Shown here: piece by piece, positions 20,407 to 30,744 of the stretch | How the letters are laid out: each line of letters opens with the position of its first letter | How positions within the stretch are numbered: position 1 is the first letter of the stretch | Source: Porphyra umbilicalis | Taxonomy: Eukaryota > Rhodophyta > Bangiophyceae > Bangiales > Bangiaceae | Direction of reading: 5' to 3' | Assembly: GCA_002049455.2 (NCBI GenBank) | Contig: KV918939.1 | Location: forward strand, 91,226-155,225 | Length of the DNA stretch: 64,000 bases | Notes under the pieces: generated by a model | Seen by the model: the letters and a program-made list of their open reading frames with translations, nothing else | Databases searched by the model: none | Told to the model about the DNA's origin: nothing | Program-made: the position numbers and the translations under genes

Positions 20407-21879
20407 TCAAACGTGGGGTGGAACCTCGTCTACGTCAAAGGGTCCTTCTCCATCGGGACTATCGTCTCCACTACCGTTCACGCTGCTGGAACCACCCAAA
20501 ACGTCACCGGGCCGCGACCGCTTGCGGGAGGGCCCTGCGTCCGCCACTGACACGACCGCGTCCTTGTGCATGTTCACCATCCAGACAGCAAGCATCATCA
20601 ACAAGTTCGTATGCGGCTTCTGCAGCCGCGTCGAGCACAACTGCTCAGCGAAGCGCGCCGGCGTCACGACACCGCACGTGAGCATTACACCCAGCAGCAT
20701 GTTGTTATGAGCGCCATCGATGAAGTCCGCTTTCACCTCCGGCAACTTGGACGCCATGGCGTCGCCAAGAGAGCCCTTGTGCGCCGCCACTGCCAGCTCT
20801 TCGGATGTCATGCTGCTGAGCGAGGGCAGCTCGAATGCACCGAGGGACTCTTCGAAACGCTGGCGCTCGCCGGGTGGCCACGCAAAGGGGCTCGCCGGTG
20901 CGTCGGACAACCGCGTCGCACTACCCGAGCCCGCGCCCGCAGTCGCGTTGGCAGTTCTTGACCCTGTCCGAGTCGAAACAGACCCCGTCAATGAGAGGCG
21001 TCGAGCGGTGTCGAGGCCGGCTTGCGCCATTGACAAGTTGTTGGCGCCAAAGAGCGTCTGTGCGCTTACGACGGAGCTCCCTCGCGACGCATGCCCGCCG
21101 CGTGACGGCGGCGTCGCCTGACGTCCTGACGGTCGTCCGTCACCGGCAGCGGCGGCCGCAGTAGCAGACGGCGCGGCCCGAGCCGCTGCTCGAACGGCAC
21201 CCGCCACGCCCTGCGCCGAGGGTACGCCCACCAACCGTCCCGTCGAAGAAGCAGCGCCCACCACCGACGAACGCGGCGAACCGACGTACACACCGCAAGC
21301 ACCCAAGGCTGCGTCCACAGCCGAAACCTTCGGGTCTTCCAGGAGACGCGAAGACTCGTTGAAATGCGTGCGGTTAGATGGGTCCAGAGTAGCGGCCTTC
21401 ATGCCCATCTCCTCCATCCGAGCCACGCTCGCCGCTGGGTCCATTCCCGACTGCGCCGCGTTGCCGACCAGCTCCTCCGCCGCACCAGCCAAGCGAGTAG
21501 ACTCGTCTAACTTCTTCTTGTAGTGGGCGATGGCGGCAATGCGAAAGCCCTCGGCGTGTGCGTCGAGAATCAGGCTACATACGTAGTCCGTGCCGCACAA
21601 TGGCGGCGCGCTCTCCTTCCGCAGAATACTGCCACCAGTGCCGCTGCGGTAGTGCGTGCCGTTGACTGCGAGTGTCCGGTTTGAATGCCCCACGATGTCG
21701 CAAGATGGGCACTTCTCCTTACAAACGCACGCCAAGTCAGTACAATGTGTGGCATGGCGCTTGAAGGGATTACCGACGGGCAGCGTACGGCGACAAGGGA
21801 GTTTGCGCAGGTCACAAGACACCTGGCCATGACCGGTCTTGCCCTTTGAGTCGAAACCGCACAGGAGGCACCGAGTCAT
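20407..21879 (-). CDS. Unrecognised Cys-rich, nuclear-type protein of the large transposon
   Basis: From ATG 21879 the frame encodes about 490 residues (open upstream to 22008). The N-terminus carries a dense Cys/His cluster: RCLLCGFDSKGKTGHG, SCDLRKLPC, HATHCTDLACVCKEKCPSC, DIVGHS, arranged as a plausible multi-zinc module. A central Ala/Ser/Gly-rich linker follows, then a more ordered C-terminal part (FEESLGAFELPSLSSMTSEE; MLLGVMLTCGVVTPARFAEQ) and a basic GPSRKRSRPGDV patch that looks like a nuclear localisation signal before an acidic tail. It is convergent with the E(z) gene on the same element. A DNA-binding accessory or regulatory protein is plausible but is only inferred from the cysteine cluster and basic patch. 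The family is unknown to me. Confidence 0.65.
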   Translation of the reverse strand: MTRCLLCGFDSKGKTGHGQVSCDLRKLPCRRTLPVGNPFKRHATHCTDLACVCKEKCPSCDIVGHSNRTLAVNGTHYRSGTGGSILRKESAPPLCGTDYVCSLILDAHAEGFRIAAIAHYKKKLDESTRLAGAAEELVGNAAQSGMDPAASVARMEEMGMKAATLDPSNRTHFNESSRLLEDPKVSAVDAALGACGVYVGSPRSSVVGAASSTGRLVGVPSAQGVAGAVRAAARAAPSATAAAAAGDGRPSGRQATPPSRGGHASRGSSVVSAQTLFGANNLSMAQAGLDTARRLSLTGSVSTRTGSRTANATAGAGSGSATRLSDAPASPFAWPPGERQRFEESLGAFELPSLSSMTSEELAVAAHKGSLGDAMASKLPEVKADFIDGAHNNMLLGVMLTCGVVTPARFAEQLCSTRLQKPHTNLLMMLAVWMVNMHKDAVVSVADAGPSRKRSRPGDVLGGSSSVNGSGDDSPDGEGPFDVDEVPPHV

Positions 21880-21959
21880 GGTGTGTGCGACCCCCACTTC
21901 AAGCAGAGCACGCACGCGCTGAGGGAGACAGCACGATTGATTGGCCGACCGCAGCCGCG

Positions 21960-22330
21960 TGCTCAACGAAGGGTTCCTTGCCACCCACGACGACGACAAC
22001 GTTGCCACCGACGGGCACGAGCTCCTTATCGCTCACGCCGATGACGACCACGAGCACGGGGACGAGCAGAAGAAGGGGAACGAGGAAGAGCACAAAGAAG
22101 AGCACGAGGAAGAGGACGAGGAAGAGCACGAGGAAGAGCACGAGGAAGAGCACAAGGAAGAGCACAAGGAAGAGCACGACGACGAGCGCACGCACGAGCG
22201 CCGCGCCGTACACAGCGACCGCCACCTCGTTGCCAAGGACGACGATCGCCTTGCGCCTTACGGCCGACCGAAACGAGCCCAAGCGCGAGCACGACGACGA
22301 GCGCACGCACGAGCGCCACGAGAACAAGCT
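21960..22330. repeat. 12-bp purine-rich tandem repeat and flanking Thr/Val-rich island
   Basis: Copies of GAGGAAGAGCAC repeat about nine times from 22083 to 22186, giving EEHEEEHKEEH on one frame, TRKSTRKS on another and VLFLVLFLVL on the minus strand. The adjoining 21965-22060 reads LPPTTTTTLPPTGTSS on plus and LVPVGGNVVVVVGGKEPFVE on minus, echoing the 19.0-kb island in inverted orientation. Confidence 0.7.
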
Positions 22331-23009
22331 GGGAAGTGAAGTGCCTGCAAGGCGACTTCACGAAAAAGAGCGCGTATGACAACAGACCCCTGGTGCAGCC
22401 CTGCTGCTCGTCGCGAGACGCGGTGGAGGGGCGTCCTGCAAGAACACCCCCCGTCTGAGGCATCCGCACAGGACCGGTCTGCTGACCGTGGCGGGCGACG
22501 GGAGAACTGCCCGGCTGCAGCGATCCACACAGGTGGGGGCAAGAGCCGTCGCTGAGGAATGACCTCCTTGCCCGAACGTTCCGGGGTGCCAGATGCCCAA
22601 TGAGGGCGTTCAGGTCAGCACAGAAACGAGGAGGCCATGTGAGCTTCTGAGCTTTTTTTCGGATGAGGCCCCAATTGAGCACACATTGCAGGACGTCGGT
22701 TTAGCAGCACCTGCCTCTGGAACACCGCAGGGGGATGCGTGAAAAAAATCCGAGTACCGACTAGGGAAGAACTAAGCTTATTTCAGATGGCGGTTGACAG
22801 CGGCTCTCAGCGCACCCCAAATTGAAGCACCGGACCCCCAGAGTCGCTCCAATCGGCGCATTTTCTCGTGACTGGCTCAAAAATTAAATACTTTGCCACA
22901 CGAGTGCAGCAAAAAGCTGCAGAAGCCCAGCCCAGAGCGTCTCCGATCGCCCCCCGCTGGCCTCCTGGGAGGGGTAAACAAAAAACTGGTGCCAGAAGCT
23001 CAAGGTGTC
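22331..23009. other. Non-coding right arm of the large transposon
   Basis: No coding potential recognised. Composition is moderate in GC. This is the subterminal region leading to the right end. Confidence 0.5.
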
Positions 23010-23033
23010 CCATCAGAAAAGGGGGAAGCGCCA
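23010..23033 (-). repeat. Right terminal inverted repeat (24 bp)
   Basis: A perfect inverted copy of 11244-11267, bordered outside by TA at 23034-23035. Confidence 0.85.
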
Positions 23034-23609
23034 TACGCGTGTTAGTACACGTCTAGAATGCGCCCCACTTTCCGGACGATGTTGTTCGAACAACATCACC
23101 TTTTCTCACACAGAACAGTTCCATCAACAGGTTGAAAGAAGCTTCGCTACGAGCCCACCGTCTCCACTGTTCATGACGGATGAAAAATTGTATCGCGATA
23201 CAATATCTTCTCGGCCATCCAGCTTTTGTTCGCAGAACAGTTTTCGTAGGCCAGGTGTAATGCGCAGAGCTCCTGAACCCACCAACTCGGCGTTTGGCCG
23301 GGCGTAGGCGGTGGACCACCGGGGCTGTGGCACGCGCACGCGGCCGCGGCGCCGCGCCACGGCGGCGCCACCACGGAGACGGCGTGCGGCCGCGACGCAC
23401 GTGCCGCCCAACGGCCGCGCGGCCGACGCTGGCCTCGGCGCGCGCCGCCCCCTGCCTCCCCGAGGGTGGCCGACGACAAGACACTGTCGGAAAAAGTCCC
23501 CCGCGCCTCCCCCGCTGCTGCCCTGGACGCGCGGTCCCGCGTCCCCCCCCTCCCCCCCCGGGCCGTCCTCATCCCCGCCCCCCCCCCCCCCCCCCCCCGG
23601 CCAGACACG
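23034..23609. other. Intergenic region with two perfect palindromes and a C21 run
   Basis: Palindromes: 23078-23097 (GATGTTGTTC/GAACAACATC) and 23187-23204 (ATTGTATCG/CGATACAAT). A run of 21 C at 23578-23598 ends 11 nt from the VPS33 stop; on the sense strand of that gene it is a G run in the 3' flank. Confidence 0.6.
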
Positions 23610-24172
23610 TTACGCCCACGCGGCCTCCGCCTCCGCGTCGACGAGCTGCTCGATGAAGGCGTCCCCCCCCATCATGGCCGTCGTCAGCAGCAGCACCCGC
23701 CGCCCCGACGCCGCGGCCGCCGCGCGCACACCCGACGCTTCCGCCCGCGCGAGGCCCCCCACGTACAAGACGAGGGCGTCAAAGGCGGGGGCCGCCGCCG
23801 CGGGCGCGGCGGGCGCCCCAGCGGCGGGGGTGGGGGCGGGGGCGGGGGCGGGGGCGGGGGCGGGGGCGGCGCCCCCCCCCCCCACCGCCGCCCCCACCCG
23901 GTGCTCGAGCGTCACGTGCCCCGGCGGCAAAATGGCCGTGTGCGCCGACACGGGCGGCAGCGCCGCCCACCCCGCCGGGGACAGCGCCGCGTCGACGAGG
24001 CGCACGGAGAGTGGGGTGTAGCCCGAGTAGGGGGCGGCGAGGCGGCGCTCGCGGCGCCGCGCGGCGGCGCGGCGGCGGGTCCCCGCGTCGGGCGGCGGCG
24101 GCGGCGGCGGCGGGCCGCCCCGCCGCCGCCCGCCACCGCCGCCCCGCCGCGACCAGCCGTCGCCGTCGGTCG

Positions 24173-24207
<35 letters not shown>

Positions 24208-24341
24208 CCGTCGCCATCCCCATCGTCCGGGTCGTAGGGGGAGACGAGGCGCAGCGCGGCGCGGGCAAACTGCCACGAGTAGGGCGCGTCGGCATCGCCG
24301 CCGTCGGCGTCCCACTCCCCGCCGCCGCCGTCGGCGCCACG

Positions 24342-24376
<35 letters not shown>

Positions 24377-26527
24377 GGCCGTCGGCGCTCCCGCCACCGC
24401 CACCGCCACTGCCGCCGCCGCCGCCGCCGCCGCCGCTGCCGCCGCCGGCGCGCCCCCCATTCATGGCCGACGCGCGGCCGCGGCCGCCCTTGCCGTCGCT
24501 CCCCCCCGACGCGACGGAGCGGCGGCCATCCCCCCCGTCGCGGGGGTCCCCCCCCCCCCCCCCCCCCCTGGGGCACGCCCGCCAAACTCCCCGCCGCGTC
24601 GGCCAAACTCCCCGCCGCGTGGAGGACGGTGGACCAGGAGACGAGCCCCCCCACCCCCCCCTCCCGCACGGCGGGGACGCACAGGCGCGCGCGCTCCGCC
24701 GCCGCCAGCAGCGGCAGCGCCGCCGTCCCCGCCGCCGCGAGCAGCTCGCCGCGCACGCCCGCCAGCGCCTCTGCCTCCACCCCCCCGCCCGTGAGGGAAA
24801 AGAGGCACAGGAGGCGCGTTAGGCGGGGGAGGGGCACCCCCGACGCGGCCGCGTCGCCGAGCGCCGCGGGCCGCCGCCGCGACGACGACGAGCCGTCGAG
24901 CGCCGACCGCTCCGCCGCGGACCACGCCGCAAACGCGGGGTCGGCAAACGTCAAGGCCGACACGGCGCCCGCAATGGCCGTGTGGGCGGCCACCGCCGCG
25001 CCCGACGTGGCCAGGGCGGGGAGGCCCCGCACAAAGGCGGCGACGCGGGAGAGGTCCCCGCCGCTCCCGTGCCACTCCCCGTCGCCGCCGCCGTTGGCGT
25101 CATCCTCATACGCGCGGCCGCGGCCGCCGCCGCGGCTGCTGCTGCCGCGGCCGCCGCCGCCGCCGCCGCCGCCGGCGTCGGCGGCGGCGGCGGCGCCCCC
25201 CCCCCGCCCGGGCGGGCGGCGTACCGCGCGCGCACTTGCGCGGCGGTCACCGCCAGCCGCCGCGCGGCGGCCGTGTAGTTCAAGTCGCGGAGGCCCGCAA
25301 ACACCGCATCGTCGGTCGTGAGCAGCCGCCGCACGGGGGCGTGCGGCGGCGGCCCTGGGCGGCGGCCGCCGCCACCCGCCTCGGGCGGGGGCGTCAGGTC
25401 GGCCCCGACGCCCGGCGGCGGGGGCGCCCCCCCGCCCGCCGCCGGGTCCCCCTCCCCGCGCACCGCCGCCGCGTCGGGCGGGGAGAGGACCCCGGCGGGC
25501 ACCTCGAGCACCGCGTTGCTCATGCCGAGCGCCTCCTCCGCGAGGCCCTCGTACGTCCACTGGGTGAGGAGGGGGGTCACCAGGTCCACCGCCCGGTCAA
25601 TGACAATCAGCGTGACGGGGCGGGGGGGCGGGGGGGGGGGGGGCACCCCTCGGCGGCCGTCGACGCGCCCCCGTCGCCGCCGCTGCCCGCCGCCGCCCAC
25701 GGCGGCACCAGCCCCCCGAGCACCGCCAACGACAGGTCATTGACGGAGCGGGCGGGCGGGCGGTCTGCGGGGGCCACCCCCACCCCCCCCCCCACCCCCC
25801 CCCCCCCCCCCCCGCGCCGTCTGGGTGGTCCGCAAGCAGCGCCGCCACGACCGCCGCCGCCGCCGCGCCCGCGGTGCGGATCAAGTCAAAGCGCAGGCGG
25901 CCCGCCGCGCGGAGCGCCGCGAGCGCCGCCGCGGAGGCGGCGAGGGCGGAGCGGTCCCCCTCCAGCGCCGCCTCCCGAAAGGCGCCCGGCCAGTCGAGGG
26001 ACCCCACGTCCGCGTCGAGGGGGAGGAACCCCAACCGCAGCGGCGCAACCGCCACGCACGCCCCCACGCCGGCGGCCGCGAGCGCCCGCTCAACAACCCC
26101 CGACGGGCGGGGGAGGACGAGGACCGTGGCGCGAAAGGCCAGCGGGGGGGGGGCGCCGCCCGCCGCCGCACCCGCCGCGGGGGCGCCGTCTGCTGCCCCC
26201 CCCCACGGCCACCCCCCCTGCCGCGCGTCGGCACGGGTGCGCTCCCCCCCCCCCCGCCGCCCCCGCCGTCCCCCCCCCCCGCCGCCGCTGCCGCGGCGGT
26301 CGCCGCCGCCCACCGCGCGCGCGCGTCGGCAATCACCGCCGCCGCCGCGGCCGCCGAGTGTTCCCGCCCCGCGCGCACCACAAACACCAAACTCCCCGCG
26401 TACGCCGGGGTGGCCGACGACGGCCGGTGCGGGGACAGCGGGCCGTCGGTAGACGGGCGGCTCCGCCCACGGCGGCGCGGGAAGGTGGCCGCCGACGCAG
26501 CGTCACCGCCACCGCCACCGCCGCCGC

Positions 26528-26571
<44 letters not shown>

Positions 26572-27048
26572 GCGGCGGCCGCGGCGCCCGACGCGACCGC
26601 TGCCGCCGCCGCCGCCGCAGCCGCGCCGCGCCCCGGGCGGGGGATGGGCACAACGGCAACGACGCCGAGGGAGCGGAGGAATGGGGCGTCGGCAAACAAG
26701 TCGAGCGTGCGCGGGGAGGAGCGGTCCCCATTCCAACACCCGCCGTCGAGGAGGAGCGTCTTGGGGCCCCCCACGGGCGCGAGCGCGTCGGCGAGCGCGC
26801 CGCGTGCCGCATCGCGGAGGAGGTGGTGGATGGGGGGGGGGGCATGCTGGGCGCGTGTGAGGATGAGGGGGGGGGGGGGGGGGGGGGGGTCGGCGCGGCC
26901 GCGGCGGCCGCGGCGCGGCGCGGCGCGCCCGTCCGCCACCGCGGCGGGCAAAGCGGGCGCGGTGGCAGAGGCCGGCAAGCAAAGCGGGGAAGGTGGCGGC
27001 ACAGACGTCCACGAGCAGGTCCGCGTGGGCGGAATTGTCAGCCGACAT
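23610..27048 (-). CDS. VPS33: VPS33, Sec1/Munc18-family subunit of HOPS/CORVET
   Basis: VPS33 templates SNARE assembly in vacuole/late-endosome fusion. Recognisable in order on the minus strand: a likely start MSADNSAHADLLVDVC at 27048; GGPKTLLLDGG near 26780; SLVFVVRAGREH; LGFLPLDADVGSLDWPGAFR and ALEGDRSALAASAAALAAL near 26030-25940; the family signature IDRAVDLVTPLLTQWTYEGL near 25600-25550; a central helical domain; and the diagnostic C-terminus YSGYTPLSVRLVDAAL (near 24020), ALVLYVGGLARAEASGVRAA and LLLTTAMMGGDAFIEQLVDA before TAA 23612. Homology moves between frames several times, at G/C runs (for example 26869-26890) and low-complexity insets such as (DG)n, so the listed span is the envelope and not one open frame. 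Length after repair, about 1,100 residues, exceeds the usual 600-700 because of Ala/Gly/Pro insets. An unrecognised intron at some breaks is possible. Confidence 0.85.
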
Positions 27049-27327
27049 TGTCTGCTGTTCACAGTCCATCGCCAAATGGTTGGCACAGGACCACAGATCC
27101 ACTACAGTCGCGCCTCCAACTCTCACCAAAATGCGGTACCATGCGTGAGATACAGTCGATAGGATACCCGGTGGTTGTAACCTGATATTGACTGTACACC
27201 TTTCGACATGAGTCGAGTTCACGACTCTGGTAATTGGGGTGTTGAAAACACTGTACGATTTAGTCTTCAATCTCATCCAGCTGTGACGGAGTTGGTTGGG
27301 TTTGCAGCGGTCAGCACGACATCTGGT

Positions 27328-27410
27328 GGGCCGCCGCGAGGGGCAGCACACCGCCCGTGGGCTGCCGCGAGGGGCAGCACACCGCCCGTGGGCTGCCGCG
27401 AGCGGCAGCT
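27328..27410. repeat. 31-bp tandem repeat, about 2.7 copies
   Basis: Two full units (27328-27358 and 27359-27389) and one partial unit of a sequence with core CCGCGAGGGGCAGCACACCG are arranged head to tail. Confidence 0.8.
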
Positions 27411-27460
27411 CTGGGGACCACGAGGAACCCCCGTGCCACGGGGGTCCTCGTGGTCCCCAG
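27411..27460. repeat. 50-bp near-perfect palindrome
   Basis: The left half CTGGGGACCACGAGGAACCC pairs with the right half GGGTCCTCGTGGTCCCCAG with a single-base offset; the two halves abut with no loop. It directly follows the 31-bp repeat. Confidence 0.8.
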
Positions 27461-27846
27461 TGCTGCCACGGCGTTCCTCTCTCACGGTGGCAGGGGAGAA
27501 GGCGCACGCGGCCGACGGATACAGTAGCCGCAGGTCGTGCTGCCGAGACGGGCAACTTTCGCCTTGAAGGCGTGCGGCGCCACGCGGCTCGTCCACGGGG
27601 GCTGCGTCAGGCAGGGCGGCACGTGTACGGGGCGGGCAACGGTCAACGCGCGCCGCGGTCACAGGACGCTCTCCCTCTCTCCACCCGTTGCGCACCGCCC
27701 TCGGTCGCCTCAGTCTCGCCAGAGGCCACACGCCTCGAGCGTGGCGCGCCGTCGCGGGTGCCGCCACCCGCCCCGTGCCGGCGCTTGCCTCCCCCCCCCC
27801 CCCCGCGTCCGTTCCCTGGTCGCAGCACCCGCTCGTGGCTCCTGCC

Positions 27847-29777
27847 ATGACATCGCCGGCGGCGGCCGCCGCCGCTGCCCCCCCGGCGGCGGGCGGTGGC
27901 GGTGCGGCACTCGCGGCACTCCCCACCCTCGGCTTGGGGGACCTCCCCACGGAGCTCCTCGACGTGATTGTGGCGTCGGTCTTTGCCGCCGCCGACGCGC
28001 GCCTGCGCGCAGACCCGACGCTGGGCCCCCCCCGGGTGCGCGGGTGGGGGTGGGTGCCCCCCGGCGACGCGCCGCCGGCGGGCTTTGCGGTCGACGCGGC
28101 GCTGTGGGCGGCCGCCGGCGCGCCGCTCGTATGCGTCAACGCCGCCTTTGCCGCCGCCGCCTACCGCCAAGTCGGCACGCTCCTCGTCGAGGCGCCCGGC
28201 GCGGAGCGCCACGACGCGGGCCGCCCGCCGCCGCGCGGGCTGTCCGAGGCGGCCGCGGCGGCGGCGGCCGCGTCGTCGCTGTGCGGCTTTGTCCGCCGCT
28301 GCGCGGCCTTGACGGGCGTGCAAGTCGACTGGATCGACGACGCCGAGGGCGGGTGGACGGCGGCCGCGCACGAGGCGCCGCTGCTGGCCGCCGCCGCCGC
28401 GGGCGGCACCGTCAAACGCCTCGTGCGCGTCGGCGGGGACCTCACCGACGCCCTCGTCGACGCGGTGCGGCCGCTCGGGTTGACCTCCCTCGCCCTGCAG
28501 CCGATTGTCGTTGGCGACGGCGGCGCCGACGGGGGCGCCGCCGGGGACATCCCCCCCAAGCCCTGTTTGCCCCAATCCCGGGCCTCCTCTCCTCGCTGCT
28601 GCCGCCCGGGTCCTTGCCCCCGGACTTTGGGGGGTGGGCCCCCGGCCCGCCGCCCGCCCGTCGCGACGGCGGGGACGGCGGGGCGGCGCGGCACGCGCCG
28701 CTGTGGCGCCTCCTCGCGGCGGTGGCGCCGACGCTGACGCGCCTGCGGCTGCTCGCCATCCCGGGCATGAGCGGCGACGTGTCGGCGGATGTGTGGCTCG
28801 GCGGGCCACCGACGCTGCCCGCCCTCGAGGTGCTCGTGCATCCGCTCCTCGACGTCGACGTGGCGACCGTGGCGGGCGTGGCGGGCGCGTGCCCGGCGCT
28901 CCGGCGCCTGGACGTGGCGTGCTGGCGGTGGCCCGAAAATTACGAGCCCGCCGACTTGGATCGGGGGCTCACCTGGCCGCCCATGGACGGGCGGCGGTTC
29001 GCGGCGGCGGCGCGGCTGGCGGGCCTCGAGTCCCTCGCCGCGGGGCCGTTTGACGCGCTGCCGCCGGCGGGGTTGGCGGCCGCCCTCGGCGGCGGCACCC
29101 TCAACGCCCTGTACCTCGTGGGCGGGCCCGACGGGGGGGACATATCGGGCGCGGGGGTGGCGTTTGGGGGCGCCACCGCGCCGCTGCCGGCGACCATCCA
29201 CTGGGAGACGCCGCTGACCGTCGCCGCCGCCACGGGGCTGATGGCGCTGCCGCCCGCGACGCGCGCGCCGCTGTCGCGCCTCAAAACCACCATTGCAGAT
29301 GGGCGGGTGTGGGGCGCACTCGCGGGCCTCCCCCTCCGCTGGCTGTACGCCTCCGTGGCGGCAGGCGCCGTCGCACGCCTCGGCGACGCGCGGCTGCCGG
29401 CGCTCGACACCCTCACCCTGCGGCTCGTCGACGCTGACGCGGACGCCACGGGGGTGCCGTGGGCGCGCCTCGCCGCCGCCGCGCCGGCGCTCACGTCCTT
29501 GACGGTGACGGCGCCCGACGGGGTGGCGCCCGCGGTCGTTGACGCGGCGCTCGCGGCGCTGCCGCGCCTCACCGCCTTTGCGTACGTGGGCGCCGTTGGG
29601 GTGGACCGCCGCGACGAGGCGGCCGTCGACGCGGCGGTGCGGCGCAACGCGGCGTACGCGCGGGGGGTGGCAACGTCCCGCCGCACCGTGCGGCTGCTGC
29701 ACGAAGGCGTCGAGGTCGACCCGTGGTGCGTGCCGCTGCTGGGGGAGCCGAGCGCGTATGAAGAGGCGGCGGCGTGA
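27847..29777 (+). CDS. F-box-like / leucine-rich repeat protein
   Basis: Starting at ATG 27847, residues about 30-100 contain LGLGDLPTELLDVIVASVFA and APLVCVNAAFAAAAYRQVGT, an F-box-like pattern (L-P-x-E-L-L-x-x-I … C-x-x-F). The rest is a series of short irregular leucine repeats (LTRLRLLAIPGM, LPALEVLVHPLLDVDV, CPALRRLDVACWRW, LTSLTVTAP), ending HEGVEVDPWCVPLLG and TGA 29775. It would be a substrate-recruiting subunit of an SCF-type ubiquitin ligase if the F-box is real. The homologous frame changes once, at a C7 run near 28550-28556. A G7 run starts 7 nt after the stop. Confidence 0.6.
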
Positions 29778-30706
29778 CGTCGGTGGGGGGGCGGCACGGT
29801 GGGTTCGCGCGGCGCGGGGGGGGCGGGTGTGGGGTGGGGCTGGGTGGGCCACGTGTCGGGCGGGGGCCCCGCGCTGCACGGTTGTCTTGTACATGATGTT
29901 TTTTGTTGCGGTCGAGCCCTGCCGGCGTGCCGGCGCGCGACGCCGACGGCCTGGGCGGCCGCCGGCCGCCTGCCCGGCTACCAGAGGGGCCGCCACGGCA
30001 CCGCCGCCAGGGGGATGCCGTCGGCCCCCTCCACGGCGGCCATGTGTGGCGGCGCCACCACGGCGCCCGCCGCCCTCCGCGCAGCCGCGCGGGAGCCGCC
30101 CCGCCGCGCGGTCGTGCCGCCGTGCAACACGCAGCGGCGGCGGGAGGGGCGGCAGGCAGGCGCCCGCGGCTGCGCCGCGGCCGCCCCGCACCCAACGTCG
30201 TCGGCGGCAGCGGCAGCCGCGCGGCGGCGCCCGCGCAGCCACCGTCGGCCACCCCAGCGCCGCCGGGCGTGCCCGACGGCGCGCGCGCGCGGGACGCCAC
30301 CGCGCGCCGCACGGTCGGGCGCCTCGGTGCGCGCAGCGGGGAACAAAAGTGGCTTTGCCCGTCGGGCCCGCGGTGGGAACACCCCCCCGGCGCCCCCGCC
30401 GCGGCGCGCCGTCGCCGCGTCGGGTGCGGGGCGGCCGCACCGGGCGGCGCGGCCGCCCCCACCCCCCCGGCGGGGCGCGCACGCCCCCCGACCCCCGGGT
30501 GGCCACACCCCCACACCCATGCCCACCAAACCGAGGGCGGCGCGCACCCGCCGGCGCGGCCGACGCGCGGGCCACCCGCCGTCACGGGCGGCGGCCGCGC
30601 CCGCCACAGCCCGCGCAGACGGGGTGCCGCCCCTACCCCCCCGACGGCGCCTCCCCACACGGGTACCCCGCCCCCCTCCCGCAGCGGCCGTGCGGGCCGT
30701 CGACCG

Positions 30707-30742
<36 letters not shown>

Positions 30743-30744
30743 CG
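29778..30744. other. Convergent intergenic region ending in a 35-C run
   Basis: Sits between the 3' ends of two convergent genes. GC-rich, with only low-complexity frames. Positions 30707-30741 are 35 consecutive C, the longest homopolymer in the window, 3 nt from the stop codon of the minus-strand PLP enzyme. Confidence 0.6.

Larger units (their letters stand above)
11244..23033. mobile_element. Large IS630/Tc1-mariner-type transposon carrying an E(z) gene, 11.8 kb
   Basis: Positions 11244-11267 and 23010-23033 are perfect 24-bp inverted repeats beginning TGGCGCTTCCCCC, and both are bordered outside by TA (11242-11243 and 23034-23035), the target duplication expected of the Tc1/mariner/IS630 superfamily. 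The element encodes just such a transposase near its left end. It also carries a complete Enhancer-of-zeste-type gene (+), a Cys-rich unrecognised protein (-), and several coding-like minisatellites. Its base composition is less GC-biased than the host genes, and it lacks the long G/C homopolymers common outside. One caveat: the two ends could belong to two separate small elements that happen to face each other; the matching superfamily of ends, TA borders and transposase argues against this. Confidence 0.78.
27049..27846. other. Divergent promoter region between VPS33 and the F-box gene
   Basis: Lies between two divergently transcribed genes. AT-richer at 27049-27300 and contains a 31-bp tandem repeat (27328-27410) and a long palindrome (27411-27460). 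A C14 run sits at 27791-27804, 42 nt before the ATG at 27847. Confidence 0.55.

Noticed and set aside
11244..23033. Interpretation as an integrated virus or Maverick/Polinton
   Set aside because: No capsid, packaging ATPase, protease or protein-primed polymerase was seen. The ends are 24 bp with TA borders and the transposase is of DDE IS630 type.
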